Part shown: piece by piece, positions 1-6,941 of the stretch
How positions within the stretch are numbered: the stretch's first letter is position 1
How the letters are laid out: each line of letters starts with the position of its first letter
From: SVTX01 sp045658225
GTDB lineage: Bacteria; Bacillota; Clostridia; Oscillospirales; CAG-272
NCBI GenBank assembly: GCA_045658225.1
Contig: JAZOUO010000089.1
Coordinates: 1 to 37,706, forward strand
Length of the DNA: 37,706 bases
Reading direction: 5' to 3'
Translations under genes and position numbers: made by a program
The notes under the pieces: model-generated
What the model saw: only the letters and a program-made list of their open reading frames with translations
What the model was told of the DNA's origin: nothing
Databases searched by the model: none

Positions 1-86
1 GTAGACTACGAGTTTGATAGGTCGGAGGTGTAAGTGCAGTAATGTATTCAGCTGACCGATACTAATAGACCGAGGGCTTGAACCTC
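1..86 (+). rRNA. 23S ribosomal RNA, 3' end (partial)
   Basis: The first bases match the conserved 3' end of bacterial 23S rRNA (domain VI): a GGTCGGAGGTGTAAGTGCAG-like stretch followed by ACTAATAGACCGAGGGCTTG. Only the last 85 or so bases lie in the window, and the exact mature 3' end is estimated. No 5S rRNA gene follows before the next protein gene. The recognition is from memory of the conserved sequence. Confidence 0.93.
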
Positions 87-88
87 TT

Positions 89-106
89 TCAAGGATATTT
101 CCTTGA
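89..106 (+). other. Small hairpin just after the 23S end
   Basis: TCAAGGA (89-95) and TCCTTGA (100-106) form a perfect 7-bp stem with a TATT loop directly after the mature 23S sequence. It could be part of the rRNA processing region. There is no U-tract, so it is not a convincing terminator. Confidence 0.4.
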
Positions 107-201
107 GGGTTCTTAAAGTTTGAGTTTCTTTTTCTCACTCTGCTTTACCTATTTTCGATTGGAAGTTTGCACACTTTTTTATAAAAGTTTTATATAGATC
201 G

Positions 202-226
202 CAACATCTGAATGATGTTGTTTTTT
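202..226 (+). terminator. Intrinsic terminator of the rRNA operon
   Basis: CAACATC (202-208) pairs with GATGTTG (214-220) around a TGAAT loop and is followed by six T. It lies after the 23S gene and before the pyrophosphatase-like gene. A weak promoter candidate (TTGCAC at 167, TATATA at 191, 18 bp apart) lies upstream of it, so an attenuator role for the next gene is also possible. Confidence 0.65.
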
Positions 227-261
227 GTTTTCTGCAACAAATATTGTGAGAGGTGTACAAA

Positions 262-627
262 ATGACCTTTGAGGAAAGAAAAGCACAGGTAAAATCGTAT
301 CTTGGCAAGGTCGTGGATATAGAAATCGATCGTCCGATAGGATATATACATAAAAAGGAGAAATATTCTCTTACATATAATATAAACTATGGTTATATTC
401 CCGGTGTGCTTGGCGGAGACGACGAGGAGCTTGACGTTTATTTGCTTGGAGTGGATATTCCCGTGGAGGAATACCGTGTGCAGATAATCGGTATTGTCCA
501 CCGTCACAACGACATTGAAGACAAGCTGGTCGCAGCTCCCGTGGGTATGTCGTTTACTAAATCAGAAATTGAGGCAGCCGTGCATTTCCAAGAGCAGTAT
601 TACGATTCGGAAATTGAAACTGTATAA
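262..627 (+). CDS. Short inorganic pyrophosphatase-like protein
   Basis: Resembles soluble family I inorganic pyrophosphatase, which hydrolyses pyrophosphate to two phosphates with Mg2+. Visible signatures are NYGYIP (residues 42-47), an acidic DDEELD block (53-58) matching the D-x4-D metal site of the family, and NDIEDKLVAAP (83-93) resembling the second acidic site. The protein is 121 residues, clearly shorter than the usual 160-220, and the second metal site is one residue shorter than in E. coli, so catalytic competence is uncertain. ATG 262 is chosen over an upstream in-frame GTG at 253 because AGAGG (249-253) is well spaced from the ATG and overlaps the GTG. It stands alone between two terminators. 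Confidence 0.72.
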   Translation: MTFEERKAQVKSYLGKVVDIEIDRPIGYIHKKEKYSLTYNINYGYIPGVLGGDDEELDVYLLGVDIPVEEYRVQIIGIVHRHNDIEDKLVAAPVGMSFTKSEIEAAVHFQEQYYDSEIETV

Positions 628-651
628 AATAAAAGTGCAAAACAGATATTA

Positions 652-697
652 ACGCTCGTTTTCAAAAGCTTATATGCTTTTTGAAACGAGTGTTTTT
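652..697 (+). terminator. Strong intrinsic terminator
   Basis: A long stem pairs ACGCTCGTTTTCAAAAGC (652-669) with GCTTTTTGAAACGAGTGT (676-693, one wobble pair) around a short AT loop and runs into a T-tract. It ends the pyrophosphatase-like transcript. Confidence 0.85.
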
Positions 698-754
698 TGC
701 TTTTGTTGTTATGTTTTTGTGTGGCTAATCCGATGAAAATCACACATAAAAAGC

Positions 755-830
755 TTTTGACACTTACAGCGTGTCACAATTGAAGTGATTATATCATATA
801 ATAAAATCGTCAATCACTGAATGTCAAAAA
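755..830 (+). promoter_or_regulatory. Nested inverted repeats around the -10 of the XRE-radC operon
   Basis: Three dyads are visible: TGACAC (758-763) with GTGTCA (771-776); AGTGATT (784-790) with AATCACT (812-818); and an outer TTTTGACACTTA (755-766) with TGAATGTCAAAA (819-830, imperfect). A TATAAT -10 box lies at 797-802 between the arms, with only a weak -35 (about 774-779). The arrangement suits autoregulation by the HTH protein encoded just downstream, which is inference. Confidence 0.45.
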
Positions 831-843
831 GGTGGGAATTTAT

Positions 844-1089
844 ATGTTTATAAACAAGACAAGTGACGGAAAGAACAATATTTGCGGAAAAAATATTGCA
901 AAATTTCGCAAAGAGATGGATATATCGCAACGACAGCTGTCCGATAAATTACAGCTCATTGGTCTTGACGTTGATAAAAACGCCATTCAAAGAATGGAAT
1001 CGGGGCAGAGATTTATCACCGATATTGAGCTTGTATATCTTGCAAAAGCGTTAAATAAGTCTGTTTCAGAGCTTGTGGACGTCGTATAA
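844..1089 (+). CDS. XRE-family helix-turn-helix regulator
   Basis: An 81-residue protein that is almost entirely one Cro/CI-type helix-turn-helix domain: an N-terminal helix with NIAKFRKEMDISQRQLSDKL, the recognition helix region KNAIQRMESGQRFI, and the closing helix LVYLAKALNKSVSELVDVV. Such proteins bind operator DNA as dimers. ATG 844 is preferred over GTG 832 because AAGGTGGG (828-835) acts as its ribosome site. It lies 24 bp upstream of radC and probably shares its transcript. The inverted repeats before it are the obvious candidate operator. No effector domain is present. Confidence 0.85.
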   Translation: MFINKTSDGKNNICGKNIAKFRKEMDISQRQLSDKLQLIGLDVDKNAIQRMESGQRFITDIELVYLAKALNKSVSELVDVV

Positions 1090-1113
1090 TCAGAGTGTTT
1101 TTTAGGAGGCGTT

Positions 1114-1875
1114 ATGTCCGATAAAAAAGAAGTTAAATTAAACCCACATAAAAACCATAGGGAAAGAGTAAGAAAGAAATATCTGGATCATGGATTGGAG
1201 TGCTTTGCAGACCATGAGGTTTTGGAGATGATATTGTTTTACTCCGTTCCGCAAAAGGATACCAACGTTATGGCTCACGAGCTCATAGATAGATTTGGAA
1301 GTCTGAGAAAGGTGCTTGAGGCTACGCCCGAGGAGCTTTACGAGGTAAGCGGTATAAAGATACATTCTGCTGTGCTTTTGGGTATTATACGTGATGTTAA
1401 CCGCCGGTGTGTACTATCAGAGGTGCGCGAGGGCGAAGTTTTTGACAGAGTATCAAAGATAGGGGAATATCTAATGGGTTATTTCTCGGGTATTGCTAAC
1501 GAGCGAGTTTGTGTAATGCTTCTTGACAACTCTATGAGGCTTATAGATTGCGTCAAAATATCCGATGGCAGTGTAAACGGTTCAAGTATAGACTACCGAC
1601 TTATAGCTCAGACTGCACTTTCAAAGAAGGCATCAAGCGTTATTTTGGCTCATAATCACCCCGACGGATGCGCGCTTCCGTCCAGAGAGGATAGAGAAGT
1701 CACCCGCGGAGTCGAGGCAGCCCTTTCGGTCGTAGGTGTGAATTTGCTTGAACATATCATTGTTGGGGCAGGCAACTATCTGCCGACTATGATAGGTAAG
1801 TATTCATACGTACGCACAATGCCTCTTGACGACAAAATGCCAGAGGCATTTCACGGCACATTTTATGATATTTGA
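1114..1875 (+). CDS. radC: RadC/JAB-domain (JAMM) protein
   Basis: Member of the RadC family, metal-dependent JAMM/MPN-fold proteins whose cellular role is still unsettled despite the old DNA-repair name. An N-terminal helix-hairpin-helix-like region (about residues 30-100) is followed by the JAB domain. The zinc motif H-x-H-x10-D is complete: H180, H182 and D193 in AHNHPDG...SRED. At 253 residues it is slightly longer than typical RadC (about 225). A strong AGGAGG site (1104-1109) sits before ATG 1114. It is cotranscribed with the XRE regulator, a pairing that could point to stress or mobile-element-related regulation, although nothing mobile is visible here. Confidence 0.9.
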   Translation: MSDKKEVKLNPHKNHRERVRKKYLDHGLECFADHEVLEMILFYSVPQKDTNVMAHELIDRFGSLRKVLEATPEELYEVSGIKIHSAVLLGIIRDVNRRCVLSEVREGEVFDRVSKIGEYLMGYFSGIANERVCVMLLDNSMRLIDCVKISDGSVNGSSIDYRLIAQTALSKKASSVILAHNHPDGCALPSREDREVTRGVEAALSVVGVNLLEHIIVGAGNYLPTMIGKYSYVRTMPLDDKMPEAFHGTFYDI

Positions 1876-1908
1876 ATCAATCTTAAAAATAAATTAAAAT
1901 ATTCCAAT

Positions 1909-1946
1909 CAAGGTATATACTGCTCGAGTATATGCCTTGTTTTTTT
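1909..1946 (+). terminator. Intrinsic terminator after radC
   Basis: CAAGGTATATACT (1909-1921) pairs with AGTATATGCCTTG (1927-1939) across a GCTCG-type loop and is followed by TTTTTTT. Confidence 0.88.
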
Positions 1947-1955
1947 GAAAAATAC

Positions 1956-1984
1956 TTGAAATAGGTGTGTAAATATGATATACT
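1956..1984 (+). promoter_or_regulatory. Promoter of the V-type ATPase operon
   Basis: TTGAAA (1956-1961) and TATACT (1979-1984) are separated by 17 bp, directly after the radC terminator. The transcript would have a leader of about 100 nt before the first ATPase gene. No riboswitch was recognised in that leader. Confidence 0.7.
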
Positions 1985-2093
1985 AATAGAAAGGTGATTT
2001 TTATAGAAATATCACGATAATGCGGTTGTTTGATTGAAATGAGGCATTTCATAATCCTAAATTCAACAAATGACGGAAAGGCAGAAATAGCAA

Positions 2094-2414
2094 ATGTCGA
2101 GACAGGCGGTATTAGAGGTCAAAAAGGCTGAGGAGCAGGCGCAGCAAATTATTGATAATGCGTATGCGACGTCAAAACGCATGATAAACGAGGCAGAGGC
2201 AAATGCGGAGAGGGCTTGCGAGGATTTTGAGGCTACCGTACGTGCAGAGTACAAAGCAAGCGTCGAGGATGTAAGACGTGAAGTCCAGGAGATAGTGGAC
2301 AAGAACAAGGCCGACGACCAGAGAAAATATAATATACACGAAAAATTTGCACAGCAGCACATAAATGACGCTGTAAAGATAATTTTGCAGGGGGTCATGT
2401 CTGAATGTCAGTAA
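2094..2414 (+). CDS. ntpF: V-type ATPase subunit G/H (peripheral stalk)
   Basis: A 106-residue, almost wholly helical protein rich in Glu, Ala, Lys and Arg with heptad-like spacing. This is the signature of the G/H (NtpF) peripheral stalk subunit, which pairs with subunit E as a coiled coil and holds the A3B3 head against rotation. It is the first gene of the operon, as ntpF is in Enterococcus hirae. A GGAAAGG ribosome site lies at a rather long distance from ATG 2094. Its 3' end overlaps the subunit I gene by 10 bp. Assignment rests on size, composition and position more than on motifs. Confidence 0.82.
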   Translation: MSRQAVLEVKKAEEQAQQIIDNAYATSKRMINEAEANAERACEDFEATVRAEYKASVEDVRREVQEIVDKNKADDQRKYNIHEKFAQQHINDAVKIILQGVMSECQ

Positions 2415-4351
2415 GTGTAATGAAAAAGCTGACGGTCATAGCTCCGTCGGGCGACGAGGACGCTATAATCAAGCGTCTTATGCGCTCAAGGTGTGTTGAG
2501 GTAAGATCTTCGCACACAGATGATTATGGCTATTTGCTTGAAAATTTAAGCTGTGACAAGAAACTATCCGAGACAGAAAGAAAAATAGCTGCGATAGAAA
2601 AAATTATTCCCGTACTTGTCAAGCGAACGAAGCGTCTTGCTTTGTTTGGTCCAAAACGCGTGAAAATAGACCGAGATGAATTTATTTCTGAAGGGCGGTA
2701 TGACAGTTCGTGGAATATGGTGATGAATACGAATGATGCAATATCGCGTATATCCGAGTGTCGTTTGCAGATGCTTGCGGTGGATTCGGAGATAGCGTCT
2801 CTTACGCCTTGGATAAGCTACGGCATGAAGGCTAACTCGGCGGGAACGAAATATACTGACATCACGCTTGGCGTTTTGCCCGCGGGAACTAAAATTTCTG
2901 CAGTCGAGGATGCCATAGGACAGCTTCTTTGCGGAGTTGAGGTCATAAGTCAAGATTCAAAGGGAATATATATATATCTTATAACCCACAAGAATGATAC
3001 TGACAAGGTACTCACAAAGCTTTCAAGTCTTGGATTTTTGAAGGTCACCTTTAAGAATATTGATAAATCTCCCACAGATGCAATAACTGATTTGCAGAAC
3101 AAAAAGCTTGAGCTTGAGAATGAAATAGATACAGTAGATAAGATGATTTCGGACTGTTCAAACAAGCTTAGAGATATTGAGATACTGTGGGATATTGAAA
3201 ATACAAACCTCGTGGCAATTCAAAGCAAGCAGAAGATGGCAAAAACTCAGAAATGTGTGGTATTGTCCGGTTGGATGCCCGAGGAGGGCTGTGACAAGGT
3301 AAAGGCAGAGCTTGACGGTGTCTGCTGTGCGTACGGAATATACGACGCGTTGCCCGGAGAGGAGCCGCCCGTTCATCTTTCAAATAACGGATTTGTATCG
3401 AATTTTGAATGGGTCGTTGGAATGTACTCATATCCTAAATACGGATCATTTGACCCGACACTTATAATGAGTGTGTTCTATTTCTTTATGTTCGGACTTA
3501 TGTTTGCGGACGTAGGATACGGACTTTTGCTTACACTTGGAGGATTTCTCGGTCCCAAGCTTTTGGGACTCAAGCCTAACATGAAACGAAGCTTTAATAT
3601 GTTCGGCTATTGCGGACTTTCAAGTATGGTAATGGGTGTTATTTTCGGCGGTTGGTTTGGAGACATGCCTTACGCCTTAATGGAAAACTATTTCGGCATG
3701 ACAAATGCGAGAGAAGCTGTTCCATTCTTTAACGGGATATGGTTCAACCCCGTAGATGACCCGATGACATTCCTTATCGTATCACTCGCAGTTGGCGCTG
3801 TTCATCTAATCGCTGGAATGGCTGTGAAGTTCGTTCTTCTCTGCCGAGAGGGCAGGGTGTTTGACGCTATATTCGATATCGGATCGTGGTGGGTAATTTT
3901 CGCGGGAATCGCGGTCATCGTGTTGGTAGGCGCTATACCCGGCGCAATTTTGTGCGGTGTTGGTGTGCTTATGATAGTTTGCACACATGGCAGAAAAGAA
4001 AAGAACTTTCTTCTCAAAATAGGTAAGGGACTGCTTGGGCTTTACGATATAACAAGCTATGCTTCAGACCTGCTTTCTTATTCGAGAATTCTGGCTCTTG
4101 GACTTGCAGCGGCGGTAATAGCGCAGGTAATAAACCTTATGGGTACGATGATGGGACCAACGGTCGGAGGTATTATTGTATTGATAGTGGCGAGCATTAT
4201 AGGTCACGCTCTCAATCTCGCGATAAATATTCTCGGATCATTCGTACACACAAGCCGTTTGCAGTATCTTGAATTTTTCAGTAAGTTCTACGAGGACGGC
4301 GGTCGAGAATTCAAGGCTATGGAGCCTTCGGAAAAATATACTATTGATTAA
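2405..4351 (+). CDS. ntpI: V-type ATPase subunit I (membrane stator, a-subunit)
   Basis: A 648-residue stator subunit. The N-terminal half (about 1-330) is soluble and partly coiled coil (around residues 215-260), and the C-terminal half has several membrane helices. The conserved helix LLSYSRILALGLA carries the essential arginine (R561) that faces the rotor glutamate during ion passage. The start at 2405 overlaps the previous gene by 10 bp and has GGGGG upstream; a second in-frame ATG at 2420 is possible. It is followed by the rotor gene after 23 bp. Together with subunit K it forms the ion path through the membrane. Confidence 0.95.
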   Translation: MSVSVMKKLTVIAPSGDEDAIIKRLMRSRCVEVRSSHTDDYGYLLENLSCDKKLSETERKIAAIEKIIPVLVKRTKRLALFGPKRVKIDRDEFISEGRYDSSWNMVMNTNDAISRISECRLQMLAVDSEIASLTPWISYGMKANSAGTKYTDITLGVLPAGTKISAVEDAIGQLLCGVEVISQDSKGIYIYLITHKNDTDKVLTKLSSLGFLKVTFKNIDKSPTDAITDLQNKKLELENEIDTVDKMISDCSNKLRDIEILWDIENTNLVAIQSKQKMAKTQKCVVLSGWMPEEGCDKVKAELDGVCCAYGIYDALPGEEPPVHLSNNGFVSNFEWVVGMYSYPKYGSFDPTLIMSVFYFFMFGLMFADVGYGLLLTLGGFLGPKLLGLKPNMKRSFNMFGYCGLSSMVMGVIFGGWFGDMPYALMENYFGMTNAREAVPFFNGIWFNPVDDPMTFLIVSLAVGAVHLIAGMAVKFVLLCREGRVFDAIFDIGSWWVIFAGIAVIVLVGAIPGAILCGVGVLMIVCTHGRKEKNFLLKIGKGLLGLYDITSYASDLLSYSRILALGLAAAVIAQVINLMGTMMGPTVGGIIVLIVASIIGHALNLAINILGSFVHTSRLQYLEFFSKFYEDGGREFKAMEPSEKYTID

Positions 4352-4374
4352 TCAAACTATAAAGGAGACAAATC

Positions 4375-4869
4375 ATGGAAATACTCACAAACATATTTAC
4401 AGGTACTAACCTCGCGCTTCTCGGCGCAGGACTTGCGGTAGCTCTTCCTTGTATGGGAAGCGCAAAGGGAGTTAGCTTGGTTGGTGAAGCATCAAGCGGA
4501 CTTCTTACAGAGGATCCTTCAAGGTTCGGTAAGGCTCTCGCACTTCAGGCTCTGCCTATGACACAGGGCGTTTACGGTCTTGTTGCTGCGTTTCTTATCC
4601 TTTTCCAAATAGGACTTTTCGGTACTTTTGTAGAGCTTTCGCTTCTTCAGGGAACGTATTTCTTGCTTGCGGCCCTTCCTTATGCGCTCGTTGGCTACTT
4701 CTCTGCAATAAAGCAGGGCAGAGTTTCAGCATCTGGTATCAATCTTATCGCTAAGCGCCCCGACCAACTTGGTAAGGCGATCACGTCCTCGGCTCTCGTT
4801 GAGACATACGCCATCTTTGCGCTTCTTATCACACTTATGATGGTGTTTATGTGCCCCTTCCTCGGCTAA
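4375..4869 (+). CDS. ntpK: V-type ATPase subunit K (proteolipid rotor ring), Na+ type
   Basis: A 164-residue duplicated hairpin (four membrane helices) forming the rotor ring. The Na+ ligands known in E. hirae NtpK (L61, T64, Q65, Q110, E139, with Y68 holding the glutamate) appear here as L60, T63 and Q64 in LPMTQGVYG, Y67, Q114 in SAIKQGR, and E143 in LVETYAIF. One glutamate per duplicated unit, as in NtpK, gives fewer ions per turn than F-type rings. The presence of the full ligand set suggests Na+ rather than H+ transport, which is inference by homology. The ribosome site is AAAGGAG, and the gene is translated between subunits I and E. Confidence 0.96.
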   Translation: MEILTNIFTGTNLALLGAGLAVALPCMGSAKGVSLVGEASSGLLTEDPSRFGKALALQALPMTQGVYGLVAAFLILFQIGLFGTFVELSLLQGTYFLLAALPYALVGYFSAIKQGRVSASGINLIAKRPDQLGKAITSSALVETYAIFALLITLMMVFMCPFLG

Positions 4870-4896
4870 TATCTTCTTGTAGGAGGATTATTCAGA

Positions 4897-5586
4897 GTGG
4901 TAGGACTTGAAAAAATTACTCAAAAAATAATTGACGATGCTCAGGTGCGCGCCAACGGTATTATTGCTGCCGCAGAGGAGAGATGCCGTGAGATTAATGA
5001 TGCATGCGAACTTAAAAAGCAGGAAATTGAGAGCAGAATCGAAGCCGACGCGGTAAAAGAGGGCGAGAGCATTAAAATGCGCGCGAAATCGGGTATCGCT
5101 ATGAACAGACGAGACAGTATGCTTATGTTGCGTGCAAGTTTGGTGGATCAGGCGTTCTCAGAAGCACAAAAGCAGATACTTAGCCTTGAGTCTGAGCATT
5201 ACAGAAATATGTTCTCCTCGCTTTTGGCAAAGGTATTGTGCGAGAGAGTTCAGTCAGAAAAGGATAGCATTCGTCTTTATGCAGAGGACATTTCTCCTGC
5301 AAGGTACGAGGTGCTGATGAACAAAAAGGATAGAGACACTCACGGAAGAGCTATTATTGACGGTGCGAGACGCGCGGTGGTAGGAAAGCTCACAAGTCAG
5401 ACTCTTGACAAGGTAGTACTGTCCGATAAAAGTATAAATATTGACGGCGGATTTGTTATCAAGTGCGGAGATGTTGAGCTTAATTGTTCGGTAAAGACAC
5501 TTGTTGAAGGTATCCGTCCCCGACTTGAAGCGGAGGTTGCAAGAATTCTGTTTTCCTCAGAGTCGGGCGAAAATAATCAAAACTGA
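4897..5586 (+). CDS. ntpE: V-type ATPase subunit E (peripheral stalk)
   Basis: A 229-residue protein with a long N-terminal helix (about 1-110, charged, AEERCREIND and repeated Lys/Glu) and a compact C-terminal domain typical of subunit E (GGFVIKCGDVELNCSVKTL near residue 190). The N-terminal helix pairs with the G/H subunit as a stator stalk, and the C-terminal domain caps the A3B3 head. The start is GTG 4897, supported by AGGAGG (4881-4886) at about 10 bp. It lies 27 bp after subunit K and 14 bp before subunit C. Confidence 0.9.
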   Translation: MVGLEKITQKIIDDAQVRANGIIAAAEERCREINDACELKKQEIESRIEADAVKEGESIKMRAKSGIAMNRRDSMLMLRASLVDQAFSEAQKQILSLESEHYRNMFSSLLAKVLCERVQSEKDSIRLYAEDISPARYEVLMNKKDRDTHGRAIIDGARRAVVGKLTSQTLDKVVLSDKSINIDGGFVIKCGDVELNCSVKTLVEGIRPRLEAEVARILFSSESGENNQN

Positions 5587-5600
5587 CGAGGTTGTGTAGT

Positions 5601-6608
5601 ATGGCTTCCAAAATAGATACAACTGAATATATGTATTGCTCTGCGAGAATAAGAGCTATGGAGGTCTCACAGATCACACGTGATAAAATGCGCGCGGTGG
5701 CTGACAGCTTAACATTCGCGGAAGCAATGAACAAAATTTCGGAATACGGCGTCGAGCTTGTATATAACGAGGGTGGAGAGGTAGATGCCGAGGCGTCGCT
5801 TCAAAAGGTCTACACAGACGCGTGCGAGTTTATAAAAAACAATATGCCTCACCCCGAGCAGCTTGACTTTTTGAGATGTCCTTACGATTGCAACAATCTC
5901 AAGGCGGCTATCAAATGTTATTTCAGGGGAATATCTCCAGACTCTATGTTGTACGATTGCGGCGTTTGTCCCTCAGATAGTGCTATGGCGGCGATCAAGG
6001 GTGAGCCGACGGAGTATTCTCATAATATGTTGCACGCGGTCAGCGAAGCTATGGAGTCTTATTCCAAAACTAAAAATCCGCAGAATATAGACGTTATTAT
6101 GGACAGAGCGTGTTTTAGCGATATGCTTGAGTGTGCCAAGGCATCGGGATGCGAGTTCTTTGTGAAGCTTGTTAAAGCTAAAATTGACCTTACCAATATT
6201 ATAACTTGTCTGCGCCTTATACGAATGAATATGGGGCAGGCGGGGTATTCGCTTCTCTGCGGAGCTGTGCTTGACGGAGGAACATATGATACAAAGTTCT
6301 TATGTGAGTGCTACGAGGGAGGAGAGGATAAGCTTTGTGAGGCTTTGGCTTTCTCGGACTATTATAAATTTATCAATTGTGTTTGCGAAAACCCTGACGG
6401 ATTCTCCAGGATTGAGAAATTCGCCGACGATATGTATATGGAGATAGCAAAAAAAGCAAAGAGCGTACCCTTTGGGCCTGAGGTCGCGGCGGGGTATCTT
6501 ATAGGAATTGAGTATCAGATAAAAAACCTGAGAATAATTCTTGATGCAAAGATAACTGGCAAATCGGTGGAGTCTATAAACGAAAGATTGAGGTGCGCTT
6601 ATGTCTAA
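5601..6608 (+). CDS. ntpC: V-type ATPase subunit C (central stalk adapter)
   Basis: A 335-residue, mainly helical protein matching the C/d subunit that sits on the proteolipid ring and couples it to the D/F axle. Features are EYMYCSARIRAMEV at the N-terminus, PYDCNNLKAAIKCYFRG (around residue 90), and the ending AAGYLIGIEYQIKNLRIILDAK, which is typical of the family's conserved C-terminus. ATG 5601 has GACGAGG (5585-5591) as its ribosome site; an upstream in-frame TTG (5592) is unlikely. It overlaps the next gene by 8 bp (ATGTCTAA), suggesting coupled translation. Confidence 0.92.
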   Translation: MASKIDTTEYMYCSARIRAMEVSQITRDKMRAVADSLTFAEAMNKISEYGVELVYNEGGEVDAEASLQKVYTDACEFIKNNMPHPEQLDFLRCPYDCNNLKAAIKCYFRGISPDSMLYDCGVCPSDSAMAAIKGEPTEYSHNMLHAVSEAMESYSKTKNPQNIDVIMDRACFSDMLECAKASGCEFFVKLVKAKIDLTNIITCLRLIRMNMGQAGYSLLCGAVLDGGTYDTKFLCECYEGGEDKLCEALAFSDYYKFINCVCENPDGFSRIEKFADDMYMEIAKKAKSVPFGPEVAAGYLIGIEYQIKNLRIILDAKITGKSVESINERLRCAYV

Positions 6609-6921
6609 GATATGTATAATAGGTGAGCGCGATAGTGTTATAGGATTTATGGCTCTTGGATTTTCGGTGCATGAGGCAAATGATTCGCAAGCGGCAAGGG
6701 AAGTCCTCAAAAGCTTGGCTGCAGACTCCGATAATGCTATAATTTTTATAGTTGAGAATTATGCAATGGAGCTTGAGGCAGATATTGCAAAATACAAGGA
6801 TATGCCCGTGCCTGCTATAATTCCTATACCGGGAAAGAACGGTAGTATGGGATACGGTATGGCAAACATCAAGCGCGCGGCGGAACGTGCAGTTGGAACT
6901 GATATTCTTTTTAAAGAATGA
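6601..6921 (+). CDS. ntpG: V-type ATPase subunit F (central axle)
   Basis: A 106-residue protein starting KICIIGERDSVIGFMALGF, the usual N-terminal beta strand and loop of subunit F (NtpG in the Enterococcus naming). It ends in a helix that would lie against subunit D in the central axle. The middle holds the expected alternating strands (NAIIFIVENYA, VPAIIPIPG). It overlaps the subunit C gene by 8 bp and precedes subunit A by 20 bp. Size and position agree with the family. Confidence 0.92.
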   Translation: MSKICIIGERDSVIGFMALGFSVHEANDSQAAREVLKSLAADSDNAIIFIVENYAMELEADIAKYKDMPVPAIIPIPGKNGSMGYGMANIKRAAERAVGTDILFKE

Positions 6922-6941
6922 ATTGAAAGGTAAAATATAAA

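Noticed and set aside
1985..2093. Riboswitch in the leader of the V-type ATPase operon
   Set aside because: About 100 nt without a stable conserved hairpin or a recognisable motif.
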